40,314 bases of DNA from G020353115 sp964389685 (GTDB taxonomy: Bacteria > Bacteroidota > Bacteroidia > Bacteroidales > VadinHA17), in the NCBI GenBank assembly GCA_964389685.1, contig CAYMFM010000031.1, forward strand, positions 1 to 40,314, in the 5' to 3' direction. Within the stretch, counting starts at the first letter, position 1, and each line of letters opens with the position of its first letter. This document shows, piece after piece, positions 32,373 to 39,545 of the stretch. Made by a program: the position numbers and the translations under genes. The notes under the pieces were generated by a model. The model saw only the letters and a program-made list of their open reading frames with translations, was not told the DNA's origin and searched no databases.

Positions 32373-32452
32373 ACTCATCACTCATCACTCACTTCTCACT
32401 ACTCACTACTCCTGACTGCCGTCAGGCAGGCACTACTCACTTCTCACTACTC
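32372..32452. repeat. TCACTACTCAC run interrupted by a family D palindrome
   Basis: A stretch of imperfect tandem CTCATCACTCA/CTCACTACT units. Within it, at 32411-32432, lies CCTGACTGCCGTCAGGCAGG, a self-complementary GC-rich block (CCTGAC/GTCAGG) of family D type. Confidence 0.65.
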
Positions 32453-32565
32453 TATACCCTAAACTCTGTACACTGAACTCACTTCCCTTTTTAAGTTTTT
32501 TTAACAATATTTTATCAATGAATCAGTTAATATGTAAACCAGTGAAGTTATATTTGAGAATTTAT

Positions 32566-32573
32566 TACATTTG
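32566..32573 (+). promoter_or_regulatory. Bacteroidota-type -7 box before the first porG-like gene
   Basis: TACATTTG, matching TAnnTTTG, 22 bp before the start at 32595 and followed by TAGTAAAC. The same TACATTTGTAGxAAA string precedes the second ompH gene at 38694. A second match TATATTTG lies at 32549-32556. No clear -33 box. Confidence 0.5.
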
Positions 32574-32594
32574 TAGTAAACAACGCCTTAACTC

Positions 32595-33338
32595 ATGAAA
32601 CGGATAGCATATCTTATACTGATCATTTCACTGCTTTATCCCGCTAACTCCCGGGCTCAGGTCTGGAAGATGAAGCGGTATGAAGCGATTGTGGGGATCG
32701 GTACATCCAATTATTTCGGGGATATCGGTGGTTATTCAAAGGGGGAAAATGCGCTGGGTCTTAAAGATTTCAGCATCAAATCTACCCGGCCCAGCATTTA
32801 CCTGGGAGCCCGGTACAAAGTGTTTGAAGTAATGGCTGTCAAACTGAACCTGATCGTCGGTTTTCTTTCCGGATCGGATGAAGGAAAACAGAACGATGCC
32901 AGGAATTTGAAATTTTCTGCTACCATCTTTGAACCATCCCTGCAGGTCGAATATGCTTTCCTGAAGGAGAAAGAGGCACAGAGTTATCTCATGATGAAGG
33001 GGAAAGGGGTGAAAGAGTTCAGGGCGAGCATCTCGTCCTACGTGTTTTTAGGTGTCGGGGGAGGATTTTTCTGGCCGAAAGCCAAGGAAAATTTAGAAAA
33101 CTTTGATCTCGATTACAATAAAGCCACTCTCGTCATACCGATGGGCGTTGGATTGAAATATGGACTGAACACAAACTGGTCCATCGGGTTCGAACTGGGA
33201 GGCAGACTGACCACAACCGATTATCTGGACGGTTATAGCTCGTCTTATTCTGAGTCAAACGATGTTTACTACTTCGCTGTAATCAATTTAGTGTATAAGA
33301 TGAGAACATCCAAGACAGGATGGCCTGTTTTCAGATAA
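32595..33338 (+). CDS. PorG-like (DUF6089) outer-membrane barrel protein, first of two
   Basis: A 247-residue protein with a signal peptide (MKRIAYLILIISLLYPANSRAQ) and a beta-barrel-like body of alternating strands. The motif EAIVGIGTSNYFGDIGGYSKG near residues 32-52 corresponds to DIGVFAGTTYYLGDINPAKQ in the next gene, and the late GVGLKYGLNTNWSIGFELGGRLTTTDYLDGYSS to its counterpart, so the two are paralogues. The position just upstream of uppS-bamA is where PorG, an outer-membrane component of the type IX secretion system, is found in Porphyromonas. The PorG identity is thus by family and context. The next gene's start is 26 bp downstream of this stop codon. Confidence 0.75.
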   Translation: MKRIAYLILIISLLYPANSRAQVWKMKRYEAIVGIGTSNYFGDIGGYSKGENALGLKDFSIKSTRPSIYLGARYKVFEVMAVKLNLIVGFLSGSDEGKQNDARNLKFSATIFEPSLQVEYAFLKEKEAQSYLMMKGKGVKEFRASISSYVFLGVGGGFFWPKAKENLENFDLDYNKATLVIPMGVGLKYGLNTNWSIGFELGGRLTTTDYLDGYSSSYSESNDVYYFAVINLVYKMRTSKTGWPVFR

Positions 33339-33364
33339 GGATCTCCTCGCATTGTCGTAACGGA

Positions 33365-34066
33365 ATGAAACAAGTTGTTATTATTGTCTGTTCCATGTTC
33401 ATTTGTTTAGCGGGACAAGCACAGAGAAAGGCGGATATAGGGGTGTTTGCCGGTACCACCTACTACCTGGGTGATATCAACCCGGCAAAACAGTTCTATT
33501 CACCCTCCCTTGCCCTCGGGGGATTGTTCCGCTATAACCTGAACCCCCGCTACTCAATCCGGGGGAGCTTTTATTACGGTGGACTGAAAGGGGATGACCT
33601 CGATTTCGATAACCTTTTTCAAAGCCGGAGGGCGGCAAATTTCTCCGCTTCGGTCCTGGACGCAGCACTACAGTTCGAGTTCAATTTCCTGCCATACAGC
33701 ACCATCGGTAAACGGTTTGAATACTCAACCTACGTCGCCGGCGGCATCGGCGTTGGCTTTATTAGTACCTCAACAGCCTTTACCTATGAACTGACCATCC
33801 CCTTTGGCGTGGGATTTAAGGTCAACCTGGCAAAACGGCTCAGCGCGGGGTTGGAATGGGGATTCAGGAAAACATTTTACGACAACATCGACGGACTGGA
33901 GAACTGGAGCGATCCGGAACTCAAGGGGATCTTTCATAATTACGACTGGTACTCCGTCGCGGGACTGTTCGTCACGTACAAGATCTTCGAATACAGGGAG
34001 GATTGCCCCACATACTGGGACATTGATCCGGTAAAGGCACAGAAAAAAAGAAGAAGAAGGAGATAA
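33365..34066 (+). CDS. PorG-like (DUF6089) outer-membrane barrel protein, second of two
   Basis: A 233-residue protein beginning MKQVVIIVCSMFICLAGQAQ, a clear signal peptide; the frame extends back to 33320 but that part overlaps the preceding gene. KADIGVFAGTTYYLGDINPAKQFYSPSLALGGLFRYNLNPRYSIRGSFYYGGLKGDD (about 22-78) is the best match to PorG/DUF6089. The body is a predicted eight-stranded barrel ending WYSVAGLFVTYKIFEY. A basic tail (AQKKRRRRR) follows, odd for a secreted protein. It lies 4 bp before uppS. If PorG, it would link to the PorK/PorN ring of the type IX secretion system; no other T9SS gene lies in the window. Confidence 0.78.
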   Translation: MKQVVIIVCSMFICLAGQAQRKADIGVFAGTTYYLGDINPAKQFYSPSLALGGLFRYNLNPRYSIRGSFYYGGLKGDDLDFDNLFQSRRAANFSASVLDAALQFEFNFLPYSTIGKRFEYSTYVAGGIGVGFISTSTAFTYELTIPFGVGFKVNLAKRLSAGLEWGFRKTFYDNIDGLENWSDPELKGIFHNYDWYSVAGLFVTYKIFEYREDCPTYWDIDPVKAQKKRRRRR

Positions 34067-34070
34067 GAAC

Positions 34071-34814
34071 ATGTCGCTGAAAGAAAAAATAGATCCCGAT
34101 AAGCTTCCAGGTCACATCGCAATAATCATGGATGGTAACGGACGGTGGGCTAAGCAGCAAGGGAAGAAACGGATCTTTGGACATAAACACGCCGTGACGG
34201 CTGTGAGACAAACGACCGAAGCAGCAGCCGAACTGGGGATCAAATACCTCACCCTCTATGCCTTTTCAACCGAGAACTGGGAAAGGCCAAAGGATGAGAT
34301 CAGTGCCCTGATGTCCCTGCTGGTTTCCACTATTAATTCGGAAACCAAAACACTAACGGAAAACAACATCCGTTTATTAGCTATCGGCGATTTCGAGAGA
34401 ATGCCGGAAAACGTCTGTAAAAAACTGAAAGAGATCATTAACCGGACAGCCGGCAATACCGGCATGTCACTGATCCTTGCATTGAGCTACAGCTCCCGGT
34501 GGGAGATCCTCAATGCGGTGAGGAGAATCGCCGGTGAGGTTAACGCAGGGATCCTGAATCCGGACGAGCTGAACAGTACGCTGTTCAGCAATTACCTTAC
34601 AACAAAGGATATACCGGATCCGGAACTGCTGATCCGTACCAGCGGCGAGTACCGGGTCAGTAATTTCCTCCTGTGGCAAATTGCTTATGCGGAACTCTAT
34701 TTCACAGAAAAGCTCTGGCCCGACTATACAAAAGAGGACCTCTATACGGCAATACTCGATTACCAGCGACGGGAAAGACGGTTTGGAAAGATTAGCGAAC
34801 AGATTCATGGATGA
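34071..34814 (+). CDS. uppS: Undecaprenyl/isoprenyl diphosphate synthase
   Basis: A 247-residue cis-prenyltransferase that elongates farnesyl diphosphate with isopentenyl diphosphate to the undecaprenyl carrier needed for peptidoglycan and LPS. HIAIIMDGNGRWAKQQGKKRIFGHKHAV at about residues 15-42 contains the catalytic Asp and the diphosphate-binding residues; TLYAFSTENWERPKDEI at about 62-78, RTSGEYRVSNFLLWQIAYAELYF at about 186-208 and WPDY near 211 are the other conserved boxes. In the latter box RTSGExR is complete. It is part of the porG-like-uppS-bamA-ompH series. Confidence 0.96.
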   Translation: MSLKEKIDPDKLPGHIAIIMDGNGRWAKQQGKKRIFGHKHAVTAVRQTTEAAAELGIKYLTLYAFSTENWERPKDEISALMSLLVSTINSETKTLTENNIRLLAIGDFERMPENVCKKLKEIINRTAGNTGMSLILALSYSSRWEILNAVRRIAGEVNAGILNPDELNSTLFSNYLTTKDIPDPELLIRTSGEYRVSNFLLWQIAYAELYFTEKLWPDYTKEDLYTAILDYQRRERRFGKISEQIHG

Positions 34815-34881
34815 TGAATTATGAATGATGAGTTGTGAGTAATATAGGTTAACCAGGTAAAATTTGACAACCAAATTTTGA

Positions 34882-35511
34882 AATAAATACCGCATTGAAT
34901 CGGCACGTTTACAAAATTGGGATTACGCCTGGAATGCAGCGTATTATGTTACGGTTTGTACCAAAAACAGGGAATGTTATTTCGGTGAAATTGTTAAAGG
35001 ACAAATGAATCTATCGGAAGTGGGTGAAATTGCTGATAAATATTGGAAAACCATACCAAAACATTTTCCGTTTGTGTTGTTGGATGAATTTGTGGTAATG
35101 CCGAATCATATTCATGGGATAATACAAATAAACAATCCGAACGATCTGAAATACAAAAACATAAACCAGGATAGAATAGAAACGCCAGGTAGAGACGCGA
35201 TTAATCGCGTCTCTACGATATCGAATAAATCAGGAGGCATTACGGGAAACAAAAACCCTATGTTTCATAACAATTTATCCCGAATAATGCGTTGGTACAA
35301 AGGTCGTGTTTCATTTGAAACCCACAGAATCCATCCCGATTTCGCATGGCAATCCCGGTTTTACGACCATGTGATCAGAAATAATGAATCATTCATTAAG
35401 ATCAGGTATTATATTTGCAGCAATCTGAAAAATTGGCCTACCGACCAAATGAATCCCGAAAAACAGGAATTCAAAAGGTATGAATTGAAAAGATTTTTGA
35501 AGAAAGCATGA
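34882..35511 (+). CDS. RAYT (REP-associated tyrosine transposase), start codon apparently lost
   Basis: A Y1/HUH transposase of the RAYT type. The homologous frame opens at 34882 (NKYRIESARLQNWDYAWNAAYYVTVCTKNRECYFG). The HUH metal motif MPNHIHGII is followed by a variable region, then FYDHVIRNNESFIKIRYYICSNLKNW with the catalytic Tyr. A TGA (34879-34881) immediately precedes this frame and the first ATG in frame is at 35005, 41 codons in; a protein starting there would lack the first strand. So it is either decayed or uses another start. The variable region contains a perfect 28-base family A palindrome (35189-35216) read as GRDAINRVST. Its TGA overlaps the bamA ATG (ATGA at 35508-35511). 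RAYTs are single-copy domesticated transposases tied to REP palindromes. Confidence 0.82.
   Translation, partial: NKYRIESARLQNWDYAWNAAYYVTVCTKNRECYFGEIVKGQMNLSEVGEIADKYWKTIPKHFPFVLLDEFVVMPNHIHGIIQINNPNDLKYKNINQDRIETPGRDAINRVSTISNKSGGITGNKNPMFHNNLSRIMRWYKGRVSFETHRIHPDFAWQSRFYDHVIRNNESFIKIRYYICSNLKNWPTDQMNPEKQEFKRYELKRFLKKA
35189..35216. repeat. Family A 28-base palindrome inside the RAYT coding sequence
   Basis: A perfect palindrome with half-site GTAGAGACGCGATT. Its centre is the same as in the copy at 17264-17287. It is read in frame and adds RDAINRV and neighbours to the protein. The flanks of the intergenic family A element are absent here, so only the palindrome is shared. Confidence 0.92.
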
Positions 35512-38149
35512 GAAAATTATTTTATGTCGTAATTGCGTTATGGTTGACAGGTGTCACCGGCTCATTTGCTCAGGAATCCGAGAGTGTACCGGTGATGGAT
35601 TATTCCTTTCCGAAAGAGTATGAGATCGGTGGAATAACCGTTTNNNNNNNNNNNNNNNNNNNNNNNNNNNNNNNNNNNNNNNNNNNNNNNNNNNNNNNNN
35701 NNNNNNNNNNNNNNNNNNNNNNNNNNNNNNNNNNNNNNNNNNNCCGGTGATGGATTATTCCTTTCCGAAAGAGTATGAGATCGGTGGAATAACCGTTTCC
35801 GGAGTCCAATTCCTGGATAAGAACATCTTGGTACAACTTTCCGGACTGCAGGTGGGAGAAACCATCCTTGTCCCTGGAGAAATGCTCACCGCGGCAATTG
35901 AGAAATTGTGGTCACAGGGACTTTTTTCCGATGTGAAGATCACCAAAACATCCATCGAGGGAAACAAGATCTTTCTCGATATCTACCTCGGAGAGCGTCC
36001 CAGGTTATCGCGGTTTAGCTTCTCCGGGGTAAACCGGAACGAAACACAGGATCTTCAGGAAAAGATCCAGATTTTCACCGGCAGCCAGGTGACTGAAAAC
36101 CTGTTGAACAATGCTACAAAGATCGTTAAAGACCATTTTATTGAAAAGAGCTTCTACAACGTGGAGGTGGATATCACCCAGCGCGATGACCCAAAACTAC
36201 CCAACACTGTTGTTCTTAACGTGAATGTCGATAAAAGCAAAAAGGTCAGGATACGTGATATTGAATTTGTTGGGAACGAGGTTTTTCGTGATTCACGGCT
36301 GCAGCGTGTCATGAAAAACACCAAAGAGAGAAACATCAACTTCTTCAAAGCCTCGAAATTCATTGAAGATGATTATGAAGAGGACAAGGTGAGCCTTCAC
36401 GATTTTTACAATGAGAACGGATACCGGGATTTCAAGATCCTTGGTGATTCGCTTTTCCCGGTGAAGGAAGACCGGCTGAAACTGGTTATCACGCTGAAGG
36501 AGGGTCAGAAATACTACCACAGGAATATCACGTGGGTGGGAAACACCAAATTTCCCTCCGAACTGCTTGACATGGTGCTCGGGATAAAAAAGGGAGATCC
36601 GTATGACCAGAAAACGCTTGAGGAACGGTTGTACTACGATCAGGATGCCGTAAATTCAGTCTATATGAATGACGGATACCTCTTCTCGAACATCACACCC
36701 GTTGAGGTGCTGGTCGAAGACGATTCCATCGACCTGGAGATGAGGGTGTATGAAGGGGAACAGGCAACCATCGATAAGGTGATCATCACCGGTAATACCA
36801 AAACCAACGAACACGTGGTACGGCGTGAGATACGAACCCTGCCGGGCGAACTGTTCAGCAAGAGAGATATCATCCGTTCCGTCCAGGAGGTAGCCCAGCT
36901 TGGCCACTTCGACCCGGAAAAAATCAGCCCCAATCCCATACCCAACCCGGCAAACAACACCGTCGACCTGGAATACAGCCTCGAAGAGAGGGCAAACGAC
37001 CAGTTTGAAATTTCCGGGGGATGGGGAGCCGGTATGCTCATCGGAACGGTCGGGCTGCGGTTCAACAACTTCTCAGCACGGAATATTTTCAAACTGAAGC
37101 AGTGGCGACCCATACCATCCGGCGACGGGCAAACACTGAGCCTGAGAGCACAATCCAATGGCCGCTATTATCAGGCCTATAACGTTACGTTCGTGGAACC
37201 CTGGTTTGGGGGAAAGAAACAAAACTCATTCTCTGTATCGGGCTTCCGCTCCATCCAGTCCAATGGCCAGAAAAAGGGAGAGGCTGGAAGAAAATCACTC
37301 ACCATTACCGGAGCTTCAATCGGCTCCGGCAGAAGACTCAGCTGGCCCGATGACTATTTTACACTCTATAACCAGATCAGTTACCAGTTGTATGATCTGA
37401 ATAACTGGGGCAGCTATTTCCTGTTTTCTGAGGGCGCTTCCAATAACCTCAGCTTCACCACATCACTCACAAGGCATTCTGCCGGTCCAAATCCCATATT
37501 CCCTGTCCGGGGATCAACCTTCTCCCTCTCATTGCAGATCACACCGCCCTATTCCTTGCTGAACGATAAGGATTATTCCGATCCGGAAATGCCTGATAGT
37601 GAGAAGTATAAGTGGATAGAATACCACAAATGGAGCTTTAAAGCAGATTATTATTACGAATTGGCAAAGAATTTGGTGTTAAATACCAAAGCAGGGTTTG
37701 GTTACCTTGGCCATTTCAACGACGATATCGGTCCGTCACCGTTCGAGGGATTCGATCTCGGAGGCGACGGGATGACCGGTTACAGCCTGTATGGACGGGA
37801 AACCATCGCCCTGCGTGGATATGAGAATTTCTCGCTGACACCCATTGTCGATGGGAAAAAAGCGGGTAATTTATATACAAAAATAACCATGGAACTGAGG
37901 TATCCCATATCAATGAATCCGCAGGCAACCATCTTTGCCCTGGTGTTTTTCGAGGCGGGAAATGCATGGTACAGGTTCGAGGATTTTAATCCGTTCGGCA
38001 TTAGACGGTCGGCCGGAATCGGCCTACGTGCAAACCTGCCCATGTTTGGATTACTCGGGATTGACTGGGGATACGGGTTCGATGACATACCGGGTAACCC
38101 GGAAGCCAGTGGAAGTCATTTCCATTTTGTTATAGGCCAACAATTTTAA
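35508..38149 (+). CDS. bamA: BamA outer-membrane assembly factor, interrupted by an assembly gap
   Basis: The Omp85/BamA protein that folds beta-barrel proteins into the outer membrane. It starts with signal peptide MRKLFYVVIALWLTGVTGSFAQ, continues in POTRA domains (ITVSGVQFLDKNILVQLSGL..., RIRDIEFVGNEVFRDSRL, ITWVGNTKFPSELLDM, KVIITGNTKTNEHVVRREI) and ends in a C-terminal barrel of about 400 residues with terminal FHFVIGQQF. The coding sequence is broken at 35644-35743 by 100 N with an exact 55-bp duplication on both sides (35589-35643 and 35744-35798). Removal of 155 bases restores one frame of 828 residues. A start at 35747 would be false. Its ATG overlaps the TGA of the RAYT gene, an unusual neighbour for an essential gene. 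Confidence 0.93.
35589..35798. other. Scaffold gap 2: 100 N between identical 55-bp ends
   Basis: N fill 35644-35743. The 55 bases before (35589-35643) and after (35744-35798), starting CCGGTGATGGATT and ending GGAATAACCGTTT, are identical. The same size of overlap as gap 1 points to the assembler's k-mer or overlap length. Collapsing restores the bamA frame. Confidence 0.95.
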
Positions 38150-38172
38150 TCAACATTTAAACAGAAACCATC

Positions 38173-38688
38173 ATGAAAAAAATCGTGCTTACTTTGTCAG
38201 CTCTCATCCTGTCGATGGGGGTTGGTTTATCGCAGAAATATGCGTTCGTTGATACGGAATATATCCTGAGCAACATCCCTACCTATAAGGCTGCACAGGA
38301 TCAGCTTGACCAGCTCTCGAAAGAGTGGGAAGAGGAGATCTCTGCTATGTATGCCGAGGTGGAAAAAATGTATAGGGACTACCAGTCGGAAGAGGTGCTC
38401 CTGACCCAGGAGATGAAGAGAAAACGGGAAGATGAAATCATCACTAAGGAGAAGGAAGTGAAGGACCTGCAAAATAAATATTTTGGCAGGGAAGGAGACC
38501 TGTTCCAGAAACGGCAGGAACTGATAAAACCGATCCAGGATGAGGTGTATAACGCCGTGAAAGAGATCGCCGTGGAAGGGAACTATGCCGTGATATTCGA
38601 CACCTCCAGCGGACCCAGCCTCCTCTATACAAACCCACGGTATGACCTCAGTGACGATGTCCTGGAAAAGTTAGGTTATAAGAATTAA
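38173..38688 (+). CDS. Skp/OmpH-family periplasmic chaperone, first of two
   Basis: A 171-residue protein with signal peptide MKKIVLTLSALILSMGVGLSQ, then KYAFVDTEYILSNIPTYKAAQDQLDQLSKEWEEEISAMYAEVEKMYRDYQSEEVLLTQEMKRKREDEI, a long charged coiled-coil forming the tentacle of the trimeric Skp/OmpH chaperone, and a C-terminal return YAVIFDTSSGPSLLYTNPRYDLSDDVLEKLGYK. It holds unfolded outer-membrane proteins in the periplasm on their way to BamA. It lies 23 bp after bamA. Confidence 0.92.
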   Translation: MKKIVLTLSALILSMGVGLSQKYAFVDTEYILSNIPTYKAAQDQLDQLSKEWEEEISAMYAEVEKMYRDYQSEEVLLTQEMKRKREDEIITKEKEVKDLQNKYFGREGDLFQKRQELIKPIQDEVYNAVKEIAVEGNYAVIFDTSSGPSLLYTNPRYDLSDDVLEKLGYKN

Positions 38689-38693
38689 TTGTA

Positions 38694-38701
38694 TACATTT
38701 G
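38694..38701 (+). promoter_or_regulatory. Bacteroidota-type -7 box before the second ompH gene
   Basis: TACATTTG, a match to TAnnTTTG, 29 bp before the start at 38731 and followed by TAGCAAATTAACC. It suggests that the second chaperone can be transcribed separately from bamA and the first. Confidence 0.45.
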
Positions 38702-38730
38702 TAGCAAATTAACCGTTTAAGAATAGAAGC

Positions 38731-39246
38731 ATGAAAAACTATTTGAGACTCAGTATAATAGTTGTGTTTTTACTGATCGGAACCACCTCGTTTGCTCAGA
38801 ATCTGAAATTCGGGCACATTAACAGCCAGGAGTTGCTTTCGATGATGCCGGAAAGGGACAGTGCCCAGCTGGTGCTGGAGAATTATGCCCAGCAGTTGGA
38901 AGACCAACTGGAAACCATGCAGGTGGAATACAACAACAAAGTCCAGCAATACCTTGCAAACCAGGAAAACTATACCGACCTGATCAAGCAAACAAAAGAA
39001 CAGGAACTGACTGATATGCAGGAAAGAATCACGGGATTCCAGAACACGGCACAGCAGACTATCCAGCAGAAGGAGGCGCAACTGATCCAGCCGATTATCG
39101 ATAAAGCGGAAAAAGCGATCAAAGAGGTGGCAGAAGAGCAGGGATTTACCTACATTTTTGACCTGGCAAGGGGTTCCATCCTCTATTTTTCCGATGCAAG
39201 CCAGGATATCCTTCCCCTGGTCAAGGCGAAACTGAACATTGAATAA
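38731..39246 (+). CDS. Skp/OmpH-family periplasmic chaperone, second of two
   Basis: A 171-residue paralogue of the preceding gene. Signal peptide MKNYLRLSIIVVFLLIGTTSFAQ, then KFGHINSQELLSMMPERDSAQLVLENYAQQLEDQLETMQVEYNNKVQQYLANQENYTDLIKQTKEQELTDMQERI, a Gln/Glu-rich coiled coil, and the C-terminal YIFDLARGSILYFSDASQDILPLVKAKLNIE. It differs from the first in using more Gln and in the terminal strand. The role is as for the first; two different OmpH genes in tandem are common in Bacteroidota. A terminator hairpin follows. Confidence 0.92.
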   Translation: MKNYLRLSIIVVFLLIGTTSFAQNLKFGHINSQELLSMMPERDSAQLVLENYAQQLEDQLETMQVEYNNKVQQYLANQENYTDLIKQTKEQELTDMQERITGFQNTAQQTIQQKEAQLIQPIIDKAEKAIKEVAEEQGFTYIFDLARGSILYFSDASQDILPLVKAKLNIE

Positions 39247-39268
39247 TCCATTGAACATCGACACATTC

Positions 39269-39299
39269 AACCATACCGGGTTCCGGGGTGGTTTTTTTA
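39269..39299 (+). terminator. Rho-independent terminator after ompH
   Basis: Stem AACCA-CCGG with CCGG-TGGTT (a 2-base internal loop on each side) and a GTT apical loop, followed by a seven-T run. It begins 23 bp after the ompH stop codon and would end the whole porG-like-uppS-bamA-ompH transcript. Confidence 0.65.
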
Positions 39300-39305
39300 T
39301 GCAGT

Positions 39306-39326
39306 AAGACGCCATGCTGGCGTCTT
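39306..39326. repeat. Family A-core-like hairpin (AAGACGCCA)
   Basis: Perfect 9-base arms AAGACGCCA and TGGCGTCTT around TGC. It resembles the middle of the palindromes at 25509-25536 and 32107-32126 but lacks their outer bases. Confidence 0.65.
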
Positions 39327-39329
39327 TAA

Positions 39330-39415
39330 ACGAATCCATAATGCATCGGAAATTCACTCATGTAGAGACGTAAGATCTTACGTCTCTACGTCGTTAACAA
39401 CCTCAACATTACGGT
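39330..39415 (+). repeat. Family A bipartite palindromic element, copy 5
   Basis: Hairpin 1 is partly preserved (CCATAATGCATCGGAAATTC). The perfect 28-base palindrome at 39362-39389 has half-site GTAGAGACGTAAGA, the same centre as the copy at 18450-18477. The right flank (AACAACCTCAACATTACGG) combines features of both groups. Confidence 0.88.
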
Positions 39416-39454
39416 AATCAACGCATAATAATCCCATAGGGATTGAAAATCCAT

Positions 39455-39478
39455 AACCCCGGCATTTATGCCGGGGTT
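39455..39478. repeat. Family I hairpin, copy 5
   Basis: Perfect 11-base arms AACCCCGGCAT and ATGCCGGGGTT with a TT loop, the longest stem of the family here. Confidence 0.8.
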
Positions 39479-39500
39479 TACATAGTACGATGATGCATCA

Positions 39501-39545
39501 GGTCCAACTGCAGTGCCATTCAGCGGGAAGACGCTTCATGGACCG
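39501..39545 (+). repeat. Family B hairpin, copy 4
   Basis: It starts GGTCCAACTGCAGTGCC and ends GCTTCATGGACCG, 45 bp. The arms GGTCCA and TGGACC are intact. Confidence 0.75.

Larger units (their letters stand above)
31966..32594. other. Repeat-rich intergenic region after korAB
   Basis: About 630 bp without a credible gene. It carries an 87-bp foldback (31982-32068), an inverted family A copy (32101-32160), a family A-like palindrome (32166-32186), family H blocks (32251-32271 and 32345-32372), a TCACTACTCACTACTC microsatellite-like run (about 32372-32452) interrupted by a family D block, and finally -7-like boxes before the porG-like gene. Confidence 0.7.

Noticed and set aside
32118..32462. 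114-codon open frame after korB
   Set aside because: Its residues derive from family A-like palindromes, GC-rich blocks and a CTCACTACT run, giving Ser/His-rich low-complexity protein.
35747..35800. ATG at 35747 as the bamA start
   Set aside because: It exists only because the 55-bp duplication at gap 2 separates it from the signal peptide; collapsing the gap joins it to 35508.
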